Shown here piece after piece: positions 1-12,003 of a stretch of 64,000 nt of DNA. The notes below the pieces were generated by a model. It did no database searches and was not told where the DNA came from. It worked only from the letters and a program-made list of their open reading frames with translations. This DNA is from Mercenaria mercenaria (Eukaryota; Mollusca; Bivalvia; Venerida; Veneridae). The position numbers and the translations under genes were made by a program. Every line of letters begins with the position of its first letter. Positions within the stretch are counted from its first letter, which is position 1. The stretch covers positions 42,545,001 to 42,609,000 of the forward strand of contig NC_069378.1 of assembly GCF_021730395.1 (NCBI RefSeq). The letters run 5' to 3'.

Positions 1-58
1 AGATTAAATTTAATGAAAACTAGACAAGAGTCAAGGATGTCGACAAAATGTATCTAAA

Positions 59-66
59 TATAAATA
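59..66 (+). promoter_or_regulatory. TATA box of gene A
   Basis: TATAAATA lies 67 bases before the gene A start codon. Genes C (TATATAAA at 35085) and E (TATAAA at 56599) have a TATA element 76-82 bases before their ATG, in otherwise alignable upstream DNA. That recurring spacing supports a real core promoter with a short 5' leader. Confidence 0.5.
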
Positions 67-125
67 TATTTTAAAACAAGCGAGTTCTCTCTATTTGATC
101 AACGTGATAAATTAATACCGGAGAT

Positions 126-3100
126 ATGTTGAATATATCAAAAGTTTATATTATATTTGTTGTGTTATCAAGTGTTTACAGTTTACCTTTAGAAGGTTGG
201 AGAGAAATTAGTATAGAATTAAGGAGGGCTGTTGGATCTGCGTACACGGCGGCAAAGCATCTTCAAGTAACATTCATTAGCATGTTGAAAGCATACGAAA
301 AAATGAATGTAAGTAATAATAATAATAATGTATGAGTAAGTAACTTAAATAATATGAATAGATTGATGTCTCCCAATTGGTAGTGTTGTTCGGAAAATGT
401 TTATATATTAAAACAAAGTATTACATATTATACCTGTGATGCATTAGAGTGGAATTATTGTGTACTTCTTTTAAGGATGCTATACAATGTATATCGTTTC
501 ACGAAACAAATTTCATTAGGAACTACCCAATATCTCATCATGTTCTTAAAGCAAATTCAATAATTAAAGAACTAATTTGAAATCCTTGTATGTTATATCC
601 TCTGTCAGTGTTCATAAAAGTATCATTGTTCAATGCTATCTAAACAAATCCGTGCATTTAAATTCAAGATATCATGACAAGTCTTTCTCAGTTTTCATAA
701 AAGTATCATTGTTCAATGCTTTCTAAAATAATCCGTGCATTTAAATTCAGGATATCATACAAGTGTTTTTCAGTTTTCATAAAAGTATCATTGTTCAAGG
801 CTTTCTAAAAATATCCGTGCATTTTAATTCAGGATATCATACAAGTGGGTTTTTTTTTCAGTTTTCATAAAAGTATCATTGTTCAAGGCTTTCTAAAAAA
901 GACCCGTGCATTTAAATCCAGGATATCATGACAAGTCTTTTTCAGTTTTCATAAAAGTATCATTGTTCAAGGCTTTCTAAAAGAAATCCGTGCCTTTAAA
1001 TTCAGGATATCATGACAAGTCTTTTTCAGTTTTCACAAAAGTATCATTGTTCAAGGCTTTCTAAAAAAAGATCCGTGCATTTAAATTCAGGATATCATGA
1101 CAAGGGTTCTTCAGTTTTCATAAAAGTGTCATTGTTCAGGCTTTCTAAAAAATCCGTGCATTTAAGTTCAGGATATCATGACCAGTCTTTTTCATTATCA
1201 CATATTCGTTAAGTTTTATTATCTAATAATTTATTAGTTGTGTGTGTGGGGTTGAAAAGAATTATTTACTCAGTTGAAATTGGTATGCTCCGGATCCCCC
1301 TATATACATTTACAAAGTTTAATAATAATAAGATTCCTGACACTTCAGGGCTCATATTTTATTATCATAATAGTATATGCAGAAATGGTAACCTCTTTTC
1401 TATGTGATACGTACGTTAATACCATATTGTGTTTTATAAAAAACAATGCTTAAACTACAGCAAACCCTTTATCTGACTTGTGTCCGGAAAATGTTTTTGC
1501 TACGTTTATTTTATGCTTTGGACTTTCCTTGAAAATTTAGCATTTATATATTTATGATATGTTCAGTGATGTTCTTTGAAGGCATCATCGTGTATGAAAT
1601 TGACGTTTGGTATCCCCTGCCAAAGACGGAGGGATATAGTTTTGGCGTCTTTAGTCCGTCTTTCAAATTCCCTAACGTCCGTCCAGGGCCATATCTAGAA
1701 AGTAGTTTTGGAATATTTAAATAAAACTTGATATACATGTCCACTACTATAGGGAAATGTGGCTTGTCAAGTTTCAATTAGTTTGCTCAAGTAACACCAG
1801 AGTCCCGCCCCGCACTCCCCCCACCCCCACCGACCAAAAATAGAAAAAATAGTTTGTTTTTTTAATTTTCAAACCTCCAATGAATATTTATCAAAAAGTG
1901 AAGTTGTAAACCCTCACCCCCGTCACCACCCACTTCCAGATTTCTTACTTGATTGTGATCTTGGAGCCTCCGAGGTCGAATGGTTAAGGTCGCTGACTTC
2001 AAATCACTTGCCCCTTATCGATGTGCGTTGAATTGTTCATGTGGAGAAGCCATCAAGCTGACTTACGGGAGGTCGGTGGTTCTAACCAGGTGCCCGCTCG
2101 TGATGAAATAATGCACGTAGGGGCACCTGGGGTCTTTCTCCATCATCAAAGCTGGAAAGGCGGCTTATGACCTAAAATTGTGTCGGTGTGACGTTAAACC
2201 GAACGAAATAATAAATACATAAATGATTGTGCTTTCCTAAGGACTTCAGTTCTTTTACGTTCAAATGTAGAAATGTTTTGCTTTTAAGTAACATCATAAA
2301 CTTTTTATCGGATATATTTCTTTGCCATTCCTCAAAACAAACCCATTACGCGGGGGAATAACAATTCGTCTAATTTGCTTGTTTATTAATTGATCCATTC
2401 TTTTTAATGAAATGTGTATGTTGCAAGATTTGACGTGAATATTTTACCACATAGGGATCAAATTTTTATTCATATCTCGCTTTTTAAGCTTTATGGTATG
2501 CTTACTAACTTGTTGTGAAGCCCTTGCCTTTTCTTTTTAGATATGTTTATGTTAATTATTACTCGCCTTTTTCTGAAAGTTTTCTCTTTATGATAATCTG
2601 AGTTAATTGCTGCAAAATTCACGTTGTTTTTTCTTATTTTTATGTATTTTCTTCGTTTAAGCCCTGTAAAGTGACTTGCTTTGAGCACAAAGAAAATAAT
2701 ATACTGATGATTTGAAGATTTAAGCTTTAAAGTAGGTTAAATGAGTCCGAATAAAAGTTTTATGCATAAAATTATCTTTATATAATACTTAAAAAGCTTA
2801 TTTCATTTTTCAGACAGGCCCAAACAAGGATTACTATTTGGTATCATTTATAGCAGACTGTAATGATGGAAACGTAAGTATGCACACTTAGTTTGTAAAT
2901 AATTTTTGATTTCAAGTCAAGAAATAACCAAACATTATATTGTGTAACTATTTTGTCATACAAATGTCGGCAAGATTTTAAATCACATTGCAAATACACA
3001 CCAGTACGGTAATTATATGAATTCTGCTCGGAATGATTAATATACACACTGTGACGTTGGTTTCAACACTGCATACAAATACTTATTTTTCCACTTTATT

Positions 3101-3211
3101 TTGTTGTAGCGTAAAGAATGTCAGGCATTCGTTCTGTGGAGATTCAACCCGACGTTTGAAAGGAAAGTTACTAGTGCTAGGTGTAGGCCTGTTTCACAGC
3201 CAGAGTACTAA
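126..3211 (+). CDS. Gene A: small secreted cystatin-like protein, three exons
   Basis: Exons are 126-308, 2814-2873 and 3110-3211. All introns are GT-AG, and the joins are in phase 0. The product is 114 residues: a signal peptide (about residues 1-20, cleaved before LPLEGW), a helix (ELRRAVGSAYTAAK), a strand ending LKAYEKMN, then exon 2 with TGPNKDYYLVSFIADC, and exon 3 with a Cys pair 20 residues apart around VLW. This order (helix, strand, loop, strand, C-terminal disulfide) and the exon 3 start three residues before the first paired Cys are like type-2 cystatins. The QxVxG loop is not present, so protease inhibition is not implied. Intron 1 holds a tandem array and a SINE. An AATAAA lies at 3252-3257. 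The start is chosen because it is shared with gene C. The cystatin link is inference by pattern; the gene structure is well supported by its paralogues. Confidence 0.75.
607..1196 (+). repeat. Tandem array, seven units of about 81-89 bp, in intron 1 of gene A
   Basis: Seven units start near 611, 694, 776, 864, 948, 1032 and 1117. Each holds TTCATAAAAGTATCATTGTTC, TTTCTAAA, CCGTGCATTTAAATTCA and GGATATCATG. Units differ mainly in the length of A and T runs. The array is absent from the matching intron position after gene C exon 1. Short open frames here are a by-product of the repeat. Confidence 0.9.
1958..2223 (+). mobile_element. tRNA-derived SINE (family 1) in intron 1 of gene A
   Basis: The head has a tRNA-like A box (TGGTTAAGGTCGC near 1981) and a degenerate B box (GGTGGTTCTAACC). 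The body holds GTGATGAAATAATGCACG, and the tail is GACGTTAAACC followed by A-rich sequence. Perfect 8-bp target duplications TGATTGTG lie at 1950-1957 and 2224-2231. The same family occurs at 28767-28981 and, split, at 30275-32176. Confidence 0.8.
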
Positions 3212-3257
3212 AATTTATTGTATATATGTATGAAGAGAATATTCATGTGTGAATAAA

Positions 3258-4192
3258 CGTTGCATGCAACTACGTCAATTTCGATCTGAATGAAGGAACC
3301 ATTTCATAACGCAATTGAAATTGTAAAAGTAAGGTCTAAAACAAAACTTTGTGGAACTTGTAGAAAACCACTATTTTAAGATATATTAATTATCATAAGT
3401 TTTCAGACATGTATTATTCTTTAAGATACTTGTAGTATTCCAATTCAAAGTAGAAATGCCATAAACAATCTTCAATTACTTTAAAACTATGCTGCTGATA
3501 GAATGAATGTATTACGGTAATAAAATGGAAAATATGTATATATACATGTTTTTCTAAGATACACAGAGCCTCTTTAACAATGACAAGCTATAAGCAATTA
3601 CCTATGGACTTCGCACAGAGGCTGATGAAAAAATCTTCAACCCCGTAAATATTGTTAAACCTTATATTCAACGAGTTCAATAAATTGAGAGTAAAAACAA
3701 AACTTACTTCATTTTTCTATTTACCAAAATTATAACACAATTTGGAGAAAATCAAAATATCGTCTTAATTCTTTATACATTCTAAATAATTACGAGAGAA
3801 GATAAGCTCTTACGTTTTTGTTCCATTTATAACAAAAGATCGTACTAACAATACGTCGACATACATATTAATGGGTAAACATGTGTAGCACTCTGATGTG
3901 GAAAACGTCCCAAGTGCATGCTTTTGTTTTCAATGAGTACTTGTTATAAATGTTTCCACTCCAGATGCAATGCACTACTTATATAGAGTTAAGTCCACTA
4001 TAATCATCAGTCAGCTGTGATAAAACGAAGCCTTTTGATATGACAAGGGTACATTGAGTGAGCTTATAATTTCTTAACTGCCTTTCAACATCAGACTTGT
4101 TTGTTAATTGAGCTCTTGCAAAGGCAGATGAAATTCAAATGCTAGCACAGTTCTTAAAAACACGGCCTGCTCAAATGATTTAGGGATATAAT
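3258..4192. other. Intergenic DNA with no gene seen
   Basis: AT-rich sequence without a convincing open frame. From about 3545 it aligns with 36280-37200 in the second duplication copy, so it is shared duplicated spacer. Confidence 0.6.
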
Positions 4193-4199
4193 TTAAGTA

Positions 4200-5837
4200 C
4201 TGTGAAGTCATTTTTGTTCGCGTAGGACGAAATTTCGCGTATTTCGCGCTACAGACGACGCGCGAATTTAAGACCGCGCTATTTTTTAACCATTCAGTAT
4301 AGTTATCCGAATTGATTTCTTGTCCGAAATATAGGTATGTTATGAGACCCATGTGTTTCAAATTTTCTCAGAACGTCACAGTTTATAGGCATTTAATCAA
4401 AGCTTGTCTTGATAGGGAATTATTTGTTTCTACCAAAATGGATTATGAAATAATAGATTATTTATATTAATTGGTAAATTGGTTATTTTTACGGACGCTT
4501 AAGTTACTTATGTTATCATCGTCATGCAAGTGCTAAGAAATATCTATCATTTAATCCTTTACAGAAAACTATGCATTATTTGAATTCATGTGTGTATAAA
4601 TTCATTCGTCGTCCACAAATTTCAAGTTTATCTCACGGCGTTATTAAATGTAACGGCGCAGCTTTGTAATTATTATTACCGTATAAGTACTTATTTCTGC
4701 GGGCTTAATATTCTGCGATTTTTTTCAAAACTGAAGTGGTATAAAATTTCTGCGTACCTTATTTCTGCGGTGTCATCCTTCTCACGTTGATTGGATTTAT
4801 TTCTGCGGTTCTGTATTCACATAATGGTGTGTAAAATAAAAACGCAAGAAAACAGTCATTTTATAAATATAGTCATGCCAAACAGACACGAAAAATGCTT
4901 GAATCTATATTTTGCAAACATTCTCATCTGTGCATTGTAACGGTATGATAATTTTTGTTAATCACGCCTTTTTCAAGTCCCATACGGTAAATATGACTAT
5001 CACCAGACGGATCGGTTAACAATAGACACAAAGTATACAATGGATTGTGTTTGTCACATAATTTAAGAAAATTGAAACTGGCAGCTGACTGTTCAATAGT
5101 GAACAAAAATCAAAACAAATTTGATTTTTTTATTATGTTTATTCAACAGCAAAACAATAATAAAACAGTTCTATTATATTACCGTTACTACTAAATTTTT
5201 TAAACTTGCTTCTTCAACCTTCGGCTACATGTGGGACAAAAGCCGATAACGCTATCGGACATTGTCTTATACTTAACCGGATTATAATAGCGGCTTGTAT
5301 CATCGTATCGCGGCATGTCAGGACAAAATTTTTTGCGGATTTTAAATTTGCGGTCTTATTGTCTTCCGCGGAAAACGCAGAAATAAAGTTCCCGCAGAAA
5401 AAAGTACTTATAAGGTATCTGCCATTGTTGTTTTAGGGTAATTGCACAAACGCCATTCATAGTAAAACTTCAAACCCCTTTTACTTTATCCTTTCATACT
5501 CTTTCACACTTAACCTAACCAGAGTGTCAATTAACGACAATTATCAGTTGGACTGTTATATTGATTTTTTTTTAAATCAAGGTCATAAACGGCCGCTTAA
5601 CCATAGTGTCAATTAACAACAATTATCAGTTGGACTGTCATATTTTTTTATCATGGTCATAAACGGTCCGCTTTTATTTACAGGCGGACATGGTAATGAC
5701 ACGTGCGATGCTGGCGATTTCTGAAAAAAAATCTATACAAAATTCTATCTTAAATTGAAAGTGCGCGAATTCAAACCCGCGAGGAACTGTCTCTTTTGCC
5801 GTTTGCGCGAAATTTCATGCCAGCGAATTTAAATGAC
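4200..5837. mobile_element. Non-autonomous TIR element (MITE-like), 1.64 kb
   Basis: The matching site in copy 2 (near 37200) is uninterrupted. The insert is flanked by TTAAGTA at 4193-4199 and 5838-5844, with one mismatch if an 8-bp duplication is assumed, which would suit a hAT-like transposase. Left end AAGTCATTTTTGTTCGC and the reverse complement of the right end AGTCATTTAAATTCGC form imperfect inverted ends, followed on both sides by GAAATTTCGCG. Subterminal TTTCTGCGG motifs recur in both orientations (4690-4810 and 5330-5400). No transposase frame is present. Confidence 0.65.
5518..5672 (+). repeat. Two-unit direct repeat of about 80 bp inside the TIR element
   Basis: The units start near 5518 and 5599. 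Both hold AGTGTCAATTAAC, ACAATTATCAGTTGGACTGT and GGTCATAAACGG. Confidence 0.8.
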
Positions 5838-5844
5838 TTAAGTA

Positions 5845-8800
5845 ACTTAAAACAAAATCGTACTCACCTACTTTCAAAATAAGCAAAAAGGGTTGTAAAC
5901 CTAAAAGAACTTGTCTACCAGTCACAACATTTATAATACTAGTCAGACCAGTGATCCTCAGCATAATGCGATTTGTTTTACTTATACAGATTGTGTCATG
6001 TTATTATTCGATTTGTCAGACGCTTACTTTTGACAATGATGTAAAACCTAGTAAAATGTATGAATACAGTAACAGCAACTCTTATACGTATATTCGATCA
6101 CAACACAATCACTCTTTTGTAACCATTTAATATTTCATACCCGAGCAAGAAATTTTAAACTATGCTGTGCAAGTAAAGTACTAAGGCAATAGATATACTG
6201 AATTCTACATTTCAGTTGCCAACATGCATCAAAATACTCGTTTGAAAGCATATTTGGCTATTGTTATCGGATTGGCAATACAAAGTTTCAAATACCATTC
6301 TTAGAAACGGATTCTGTGGATCACCCGACGTTCTCTTTCTCCGAAAAAAATTCGACAAGCATACGTTCTGGATAGAAAATAAAATAGAAAAATAACAGTC
6401 TTAAAATCTCAATTTTAACTCACGTAGCAAGCACAAATTTAAATCAGTACAATTTATAATTGCTTGGGTGGTAGAAAAGGACAACAACGTAATGTAAAAG
6501 CTATGAATTTGGTCAATTATTGTATGATCATTTACAATTCAAAACTGAATAAAAATGTGCCAAATATTCATTCTCAAAGTATACGAAATACTCGTCAGAT
6601 TGCATTATTTGAGGTATACTTGCTCAAACGTTTCCCAGTGGACATACTACAACACCGCACCTTCCCTACCACTAAATTTAAAGGGAGATACAGATTGTTG
6701 AAGTTCTGTAACATCTAATTTGGAATAGATTTTTTCTCTTCAATATATTCATTGCAGTTTTAAGTTTTGTTTTTAACTGGTGTATTTTGTGAAAGGGCTT
6801 TTTGAACACAATTTTTGAAATGCGAATTTTTTGTTAGGCATCTGTATAAATATTAAATTCAGTTTTGCTCAGGTAGATAAACTGTCTGAGATGAGCAAAA
6901 GCACTATTACTTGTGAGTTTTTACACACTTACAGACCGACCTTTCATTCCATATGAAGTTCAAGTAGGATGCCCGGCAGTGATACTTGCCATGTACATAA
7001 ACCTGCCCGGCATGCAAACGCCAAATCGAAAGCTGATGATCGTGTCAAACTGAAATATTGACATATTTTTGTTTTAGTATTTGTTCGACTTGCACTGATT
7101 CACGTGTCGTTGCTAATTCAATTAGACACCACTTGATGTCAAAGTGAAGAAAGGTGTCGAATCAATGGGTCGAGTAGCTGGCACACTGGGCAGAACAGTT
7201 GTAAGGCCAATTTCAGTATATTCTCTTGTCTCCAACCTGCGATAATTTATAGCATATATAATGTCTGGTAAAAATGCCGGCAGTATTAGTATCAATATAG
7301 TAGATTGGCTCCGTATAGCTTTCTCCTATGATCTGCTTTTAAATATGAAAAAACGTTTTTTTTTCAGATTTTATATATTGCAGTTTAAAATCCTACACGA
7401 TAAGAATATGAAATACGTAAAGAACCCATACCAAATGTTGATTCTTTCATATTTTTAAAATTTGCACCCGTCTGCCCCTTTCGGATATATACGTATGTCA
7501 TGAAATAAAATGTATAATAATATATACATAAAAGTTTCACAAAAGATTATTCTGACAACACAAAAGTGTTTTTGATTCTTGAGTAGCATTTTGTTTCTTG
7601 TTGATAAATTTATTGAAATATTGTCGTCGCGTTGATTTCCTCATGGAATAATTTGCATGAAAATTAAAAGGTTTGAAATGCACAACACTTCTAAGGTCAA
7701 CGATTCATTTTGTACAAAATATGACAGGAGCATAATTATATGAAATGTTCAAATTGAAGTTATTATAGTCATGGTTAACTAATGAATATATATCCATGTC
7801 AAGAATACAAACCATTCTTGTTGTTACAATTGAAATCAAACCTGTTTAAAGATAAACCATTTCGCAATAATTTTGCTGATATGGAAACGACGTGCAGTTA
7901 TGCAACTTCAAGTGTTGAAACACCAAAACATCAACCTAGGACAGATTTTCGTCTGATGCAACGTGACAAATAAATATAGCATTTAATCGGAAATAAGAAA
8001 CAATGAAAAATGAATAAACAATCCGGTTTTAATATGAATCAATTGAATTTCTGTGTGAAAAAAAACACAACGTGTGCTAAATGTTATTGTAACAGCGTCT
8101 TGTCATTCTGTTGTCGCAGCGGAACAACATAATGCGATAAGGAAAATAGAAAAATCGATATGGCGCTTGACACGACATTAAAGACAAACCAAATATAATC
8201 AGCGACAAACTTGAGACTTTTAATTTTTTTTTCTTCATTCGTTGTTCCGGGAGCAAAAGAGCGATACGACAACTGCATTGTAAACATAAAATGTCGTTAA
8301 AGCAGCATAACATTAAACAGAACGATGGAAGTAGATGTACTGAGAACGCCATTAAAATGGATTAAACAAGGTCGGACGTTTGGCCTAAATGCCTGCAACA
8401 TTTTTATGTTGTCATGTTGGGTGATCTGTGTGTTGTTTTTGCAAATTGGAATCCTTTCTCCTTTTGAACATAGAAATAATTCTTGTTGTATATGATATAT
8501 ATGCGGCGAAAACTGTTTTTATTCATTTAAGTGTCTAAAATTAGCAAACAATGGTTTATTGATGTCTATGTGTTGATATTTCCTTGAAACAATGCAACTC
8601 TAGGCAGTTTAATTAATACAGACGTATATGTAGTTAGAACACGATTCAGAGCACTTATATTTCCTTAAATACATTGAAAACATATTTTACTAGATATTAA
8701 TGTTCACTGTAAAAACAACAACGAAAACTATAGTTTAATATAAGACATAACTTAACAAAATATAAACTACCCAAAAGTTCGGAAGCGGTAGCAGGTAATC

Positions 8801-8851
8801 AATTAACTATGAAATTTAAAAATATATTAACATCAATTATACCCGTAATAT
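5845..8851. other. Intergenic spacer shared by both duplication copies
   Basis: No supported gene. 5845-7040 aligns with 37205-38290, and 7260-8850 aligns with 42590-45345. A diverged inverted copy of about 7080-8000 lies near 27080-27690. A 63-codon open frame at 7782-7973 is also open in copy 2 but has no recognisable homology. Confidence 0.6.
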
Positions 8852-10497
8852 TGTTACGACTCAGGGGTGTTGCGGAGATGGGTAAGCTATGCGTACTGTA
8901 GAACTCTTGGTAAACTTTACTCAAGTAGTCGAAAGGGCAAATAGGGTATAGCCAGGTTGATTCAGTGTACCGTAAAACTAACTAAACCAGAGAGACTAAT
9001 AAGACCCAGGTTAACAGTTAATGAAATTTATTAATGTTGATATATCATACTCCAGAAAATACAGGTGAAGTCATCACATTAAACAAGCACATCTAACTGA
9101 TAACAAACGTAGTCACAAATTCTTCTTGATAATAAATGTATTCATATATTGATAGTTAAATTCTGCCAGTATAAGTGCAAACTTGTCAAATAAGATTAAG
9201 ACTGTTCCGGCTTTCCATAGTTTACAGGTAGCGAAGCGAGTTTCAATGAACTTTGAAAATGTTTTACAAATCAATACTGAGCACTTTTACAGGTACAAAA
9301 TGCAAGATTTAATATACATCTCATTTTAGATTAATCTATTTATGACTGATCTGGCGTTCCATAACTTGTAAATATTGATGCAGATTCAAAGACACTGTTC
9401 AGCAACAGAAATTCCTTCTATAAAATATAGTCACTTATATTCTCAGTACTTTATATAAATCCATTAATTGCCTTTACTTTAAATAAGGCATGAATATGTA
9501 AATACATCTGTGTAGATAAAACTTGTAGAAATGTTACTAAATGAGGTATCAAAAAGGGCTTTTATAGACCAATGGCTTTTAATTAATATAAATTCTGATT
9601 GCAGAGCAACTTTCTTACATCTATGTTCAGCATAGTGTTCATTTTAATGAAAATCTATTGAAACAAGCCAAACGTGGCTTTAGGTCTGAAAGTTTGAGCT
9701 GAAGTCATTGCAGATGGCCAAAATCGGGCCCTTTTATAGTTTTCCAGAGAAAGTGACCCAAAAAGGTTACCAAAACAGTAAAAATGGGTTACTTTGGGTA
9801 AATTGACCAAATGGTTAGTGACCGACGGGTCACAGTGACCGAATGGTCACAGTGACCTAAAACGTTAAACTCTGCTGAATACTGCCGTATCATAAAAATG
9901 GCGACTTTAAATGGTGTAAGGATGAAAAGAACATCAAAATATGCACCATTGAGTTAATTCTAGCATGTACAAGTGGTTTAAACATCTTAAAAGATGACAA
10001 CGATAATTTATGTTGCTTAGTAACGGTAAATAGTCCAACAATGCAGTGCGAATAAGGATGCATATCCTGTCAGGAAATGTGACAAATTCAGAGAGTTATC
10101 ATGAAAATATTGTGATTTATGCAAAATTCAGACTGTACAAAATGATGACACTTATCTTTAACAAACAATTAAGTACTGTAGATTAATTGTGCAAAGTCTA
10201 TAATGATTCACATGTAGGAAAATGTTACAAAATCTGGATTAAATGTGCGCCAGCCGAAACGGATGTCTCTCGGTAAATGTAAACAGAGTTCGGATAAGAT
10301 TAAAACAAACATGGAGGTGTATAATATGAGTTTGGTCTGTCATATTATGTAGATCAACACATATGTGTACAATTCTGTGTTTCGTTACTGTCAGCTTGCG
10401 AGGGAATGTCTCTTAAACAGTTCAAATCACAGCCAAGATCGATGACTTATTTTATAAAACATGAAAATGGTAAGTCCCCATTGTTCGAGTCGTTACA
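8852..10497 (-). repeat. 3' LTR (element on the minus strand)
   Basis: Near-identical to 14667-16311, with TG...CA termini and a terminal inverted repeat TGTTACGAC / GTCGTTACA. It carries several TGACC half sites, including two perfect palindromes at 9828-9857. Confidence 0.9.
9828..9857. promoter_or_regulatory. Two tandem estrogen-response-element palindromes in the 3' LTR
   Basis: GGTCACAGTGACC occurs at 9828-9840 and again at 9845-9857. Both are perfect 13-bp GGTCAnnnTGACC palindromes, 17 bp apart start to start. Further TGACC or GGTCA half sites lie just upstream (9770-9830). The core, including the CAG spacer, equals the vertebrate vitellogenin A2 element. Binding by a mollusc receptor is inference. 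Confidence 0.55.
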
Positions 10498-12003
10498 ATA
10501 CCCCCTTCTTTTTAAGGCAAAACTCCGATTGCCTTACCAAACTACTTTACATATTAACGCGATATTTAAATAATGTCACACTGTATGTCAAAAGTTCGGA
10601 TATCTGATATTGGTAGTCCTGCCCTTAAATGCACCTCAATACTAAATAGTCCTAATAGTCAAATTTATGCTATATAATTCACACACAATTTATAAAAGAA
10701 CTTTCAAGTCTTAGTCTTGTAACACTATTGTAGTTTTCATTTTATGTTCAACAGATAAGTCCTAAAACGTTCTACATTATTTGCGGTTCTACGTGTTTCA
10801 GGTGAAGTTTGATCAAGCCTTTATTAAAATGATCGACATTGATTCGTCAAGTTCCTTTGGTCATCTCTTGAAAAGTTACGTCACATCTGCTTTGTTCTCG
10901 ATATTTATCCACGCCCTTCCATATGGGTTTCGCATTCTTCTGGTCATACACTATCGTCTAGGTCATGCATGCCCTCGCAAATGGATAGTCTTCTGGATTC
11001 CTTCATCATCAATGGCAGGATATATATATGACTAGGATTGGTAACTGCTTTCGGGACAACCTGATTAGAAATAATGTTAGATTGTTATATGCTGTGCTCA
11101 AAGTAGCCCTTCAATGTCATGTGTCTGATACAGATGAATTTCTTTTGTCACTGAAAGCCTATGTTCAGATCATCTTTCTATCTGCACCCTGCTCAACATA
11201 TTGGAAGTGTGCCCCCTCAACCAATATCCGCCGCTCTTGTCAGGCCCAAGTTTTGGTAGTACTCTGTTATAAGCCAGTGAGTTTCTTGCCATCATAGCCA
11301 TTACTGCACTGGATGTGTGTACCTGCACCAACATGTCACTGTCACACCGGTCTTGGAATTGTTTTTCTTCATTAATGTTCGGGTCCAAGGCTCTAACAGT
11401 TCTACACTGACACTAACAAAAGGTCAACACTTCAAGAGTCGGGCATCATTTGCCACAGGTACCACCATATGGGAGTAGTGCATCAGACATCTTCATTAAA
11501 CATGAAAGTACCTCAACTTTGTAATATACTGAGTCTGTTACCTAAACAGCTATCACTTCATCCAGCCAGTTGTCTTCCCTCCAGGTCATCTCACTGCTTT
11601 TGCAATCAGGCTACATGTACATCCTTCAATAGTTGTAGGGAATTTCTGGAACCCTGAACCAAAATCACTCTTGTAATTACTTATAAAAAATGAGCTGCCT
11701 CCCTAGACAAACTTTTAATGAACCACAAACTATAGAAACATTTTCTCATTCTGAGACATGACTTAAGCTTTTTCACACAGCGGTACCTAAAATCACTATA
11801 TATTTCAAAATTTCACATTTTGTTCTTCTCTAGATTTAACACAAATGAATTCAAATTTGATAATGACATCACACTGAATTACACAACTATCTGCTGAACA
11901 CAATTTAATGCACTTTTCCATCATAAAAAAAACTGATAAATTTTATTCATATAGAATTTAAACCACAAATATTTCCACTTTAATTTGATTGAAAATAACA
12001 CTA
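10498..12003 (-). other. 3' internal region of the LTR element, no domain recognised
   Basis: Between the protease region and the 3' LTR there is 1.5 kb of AT-rich sequence without recognisable pol or envelope domains. The polypurine tract lies at its end next to the LTR. Confidence 0.5.

Noticed and set aside
1012-1212. Open frame across the tandem array
   Set aside because: It is a translation of the 83-bp repeat units and has no conservation outside them.
126-3211. Identification of gene A as a big defensin or macin
   Set aside because: Those families need six or more cysteines in fixed spacing; these products have two or three.
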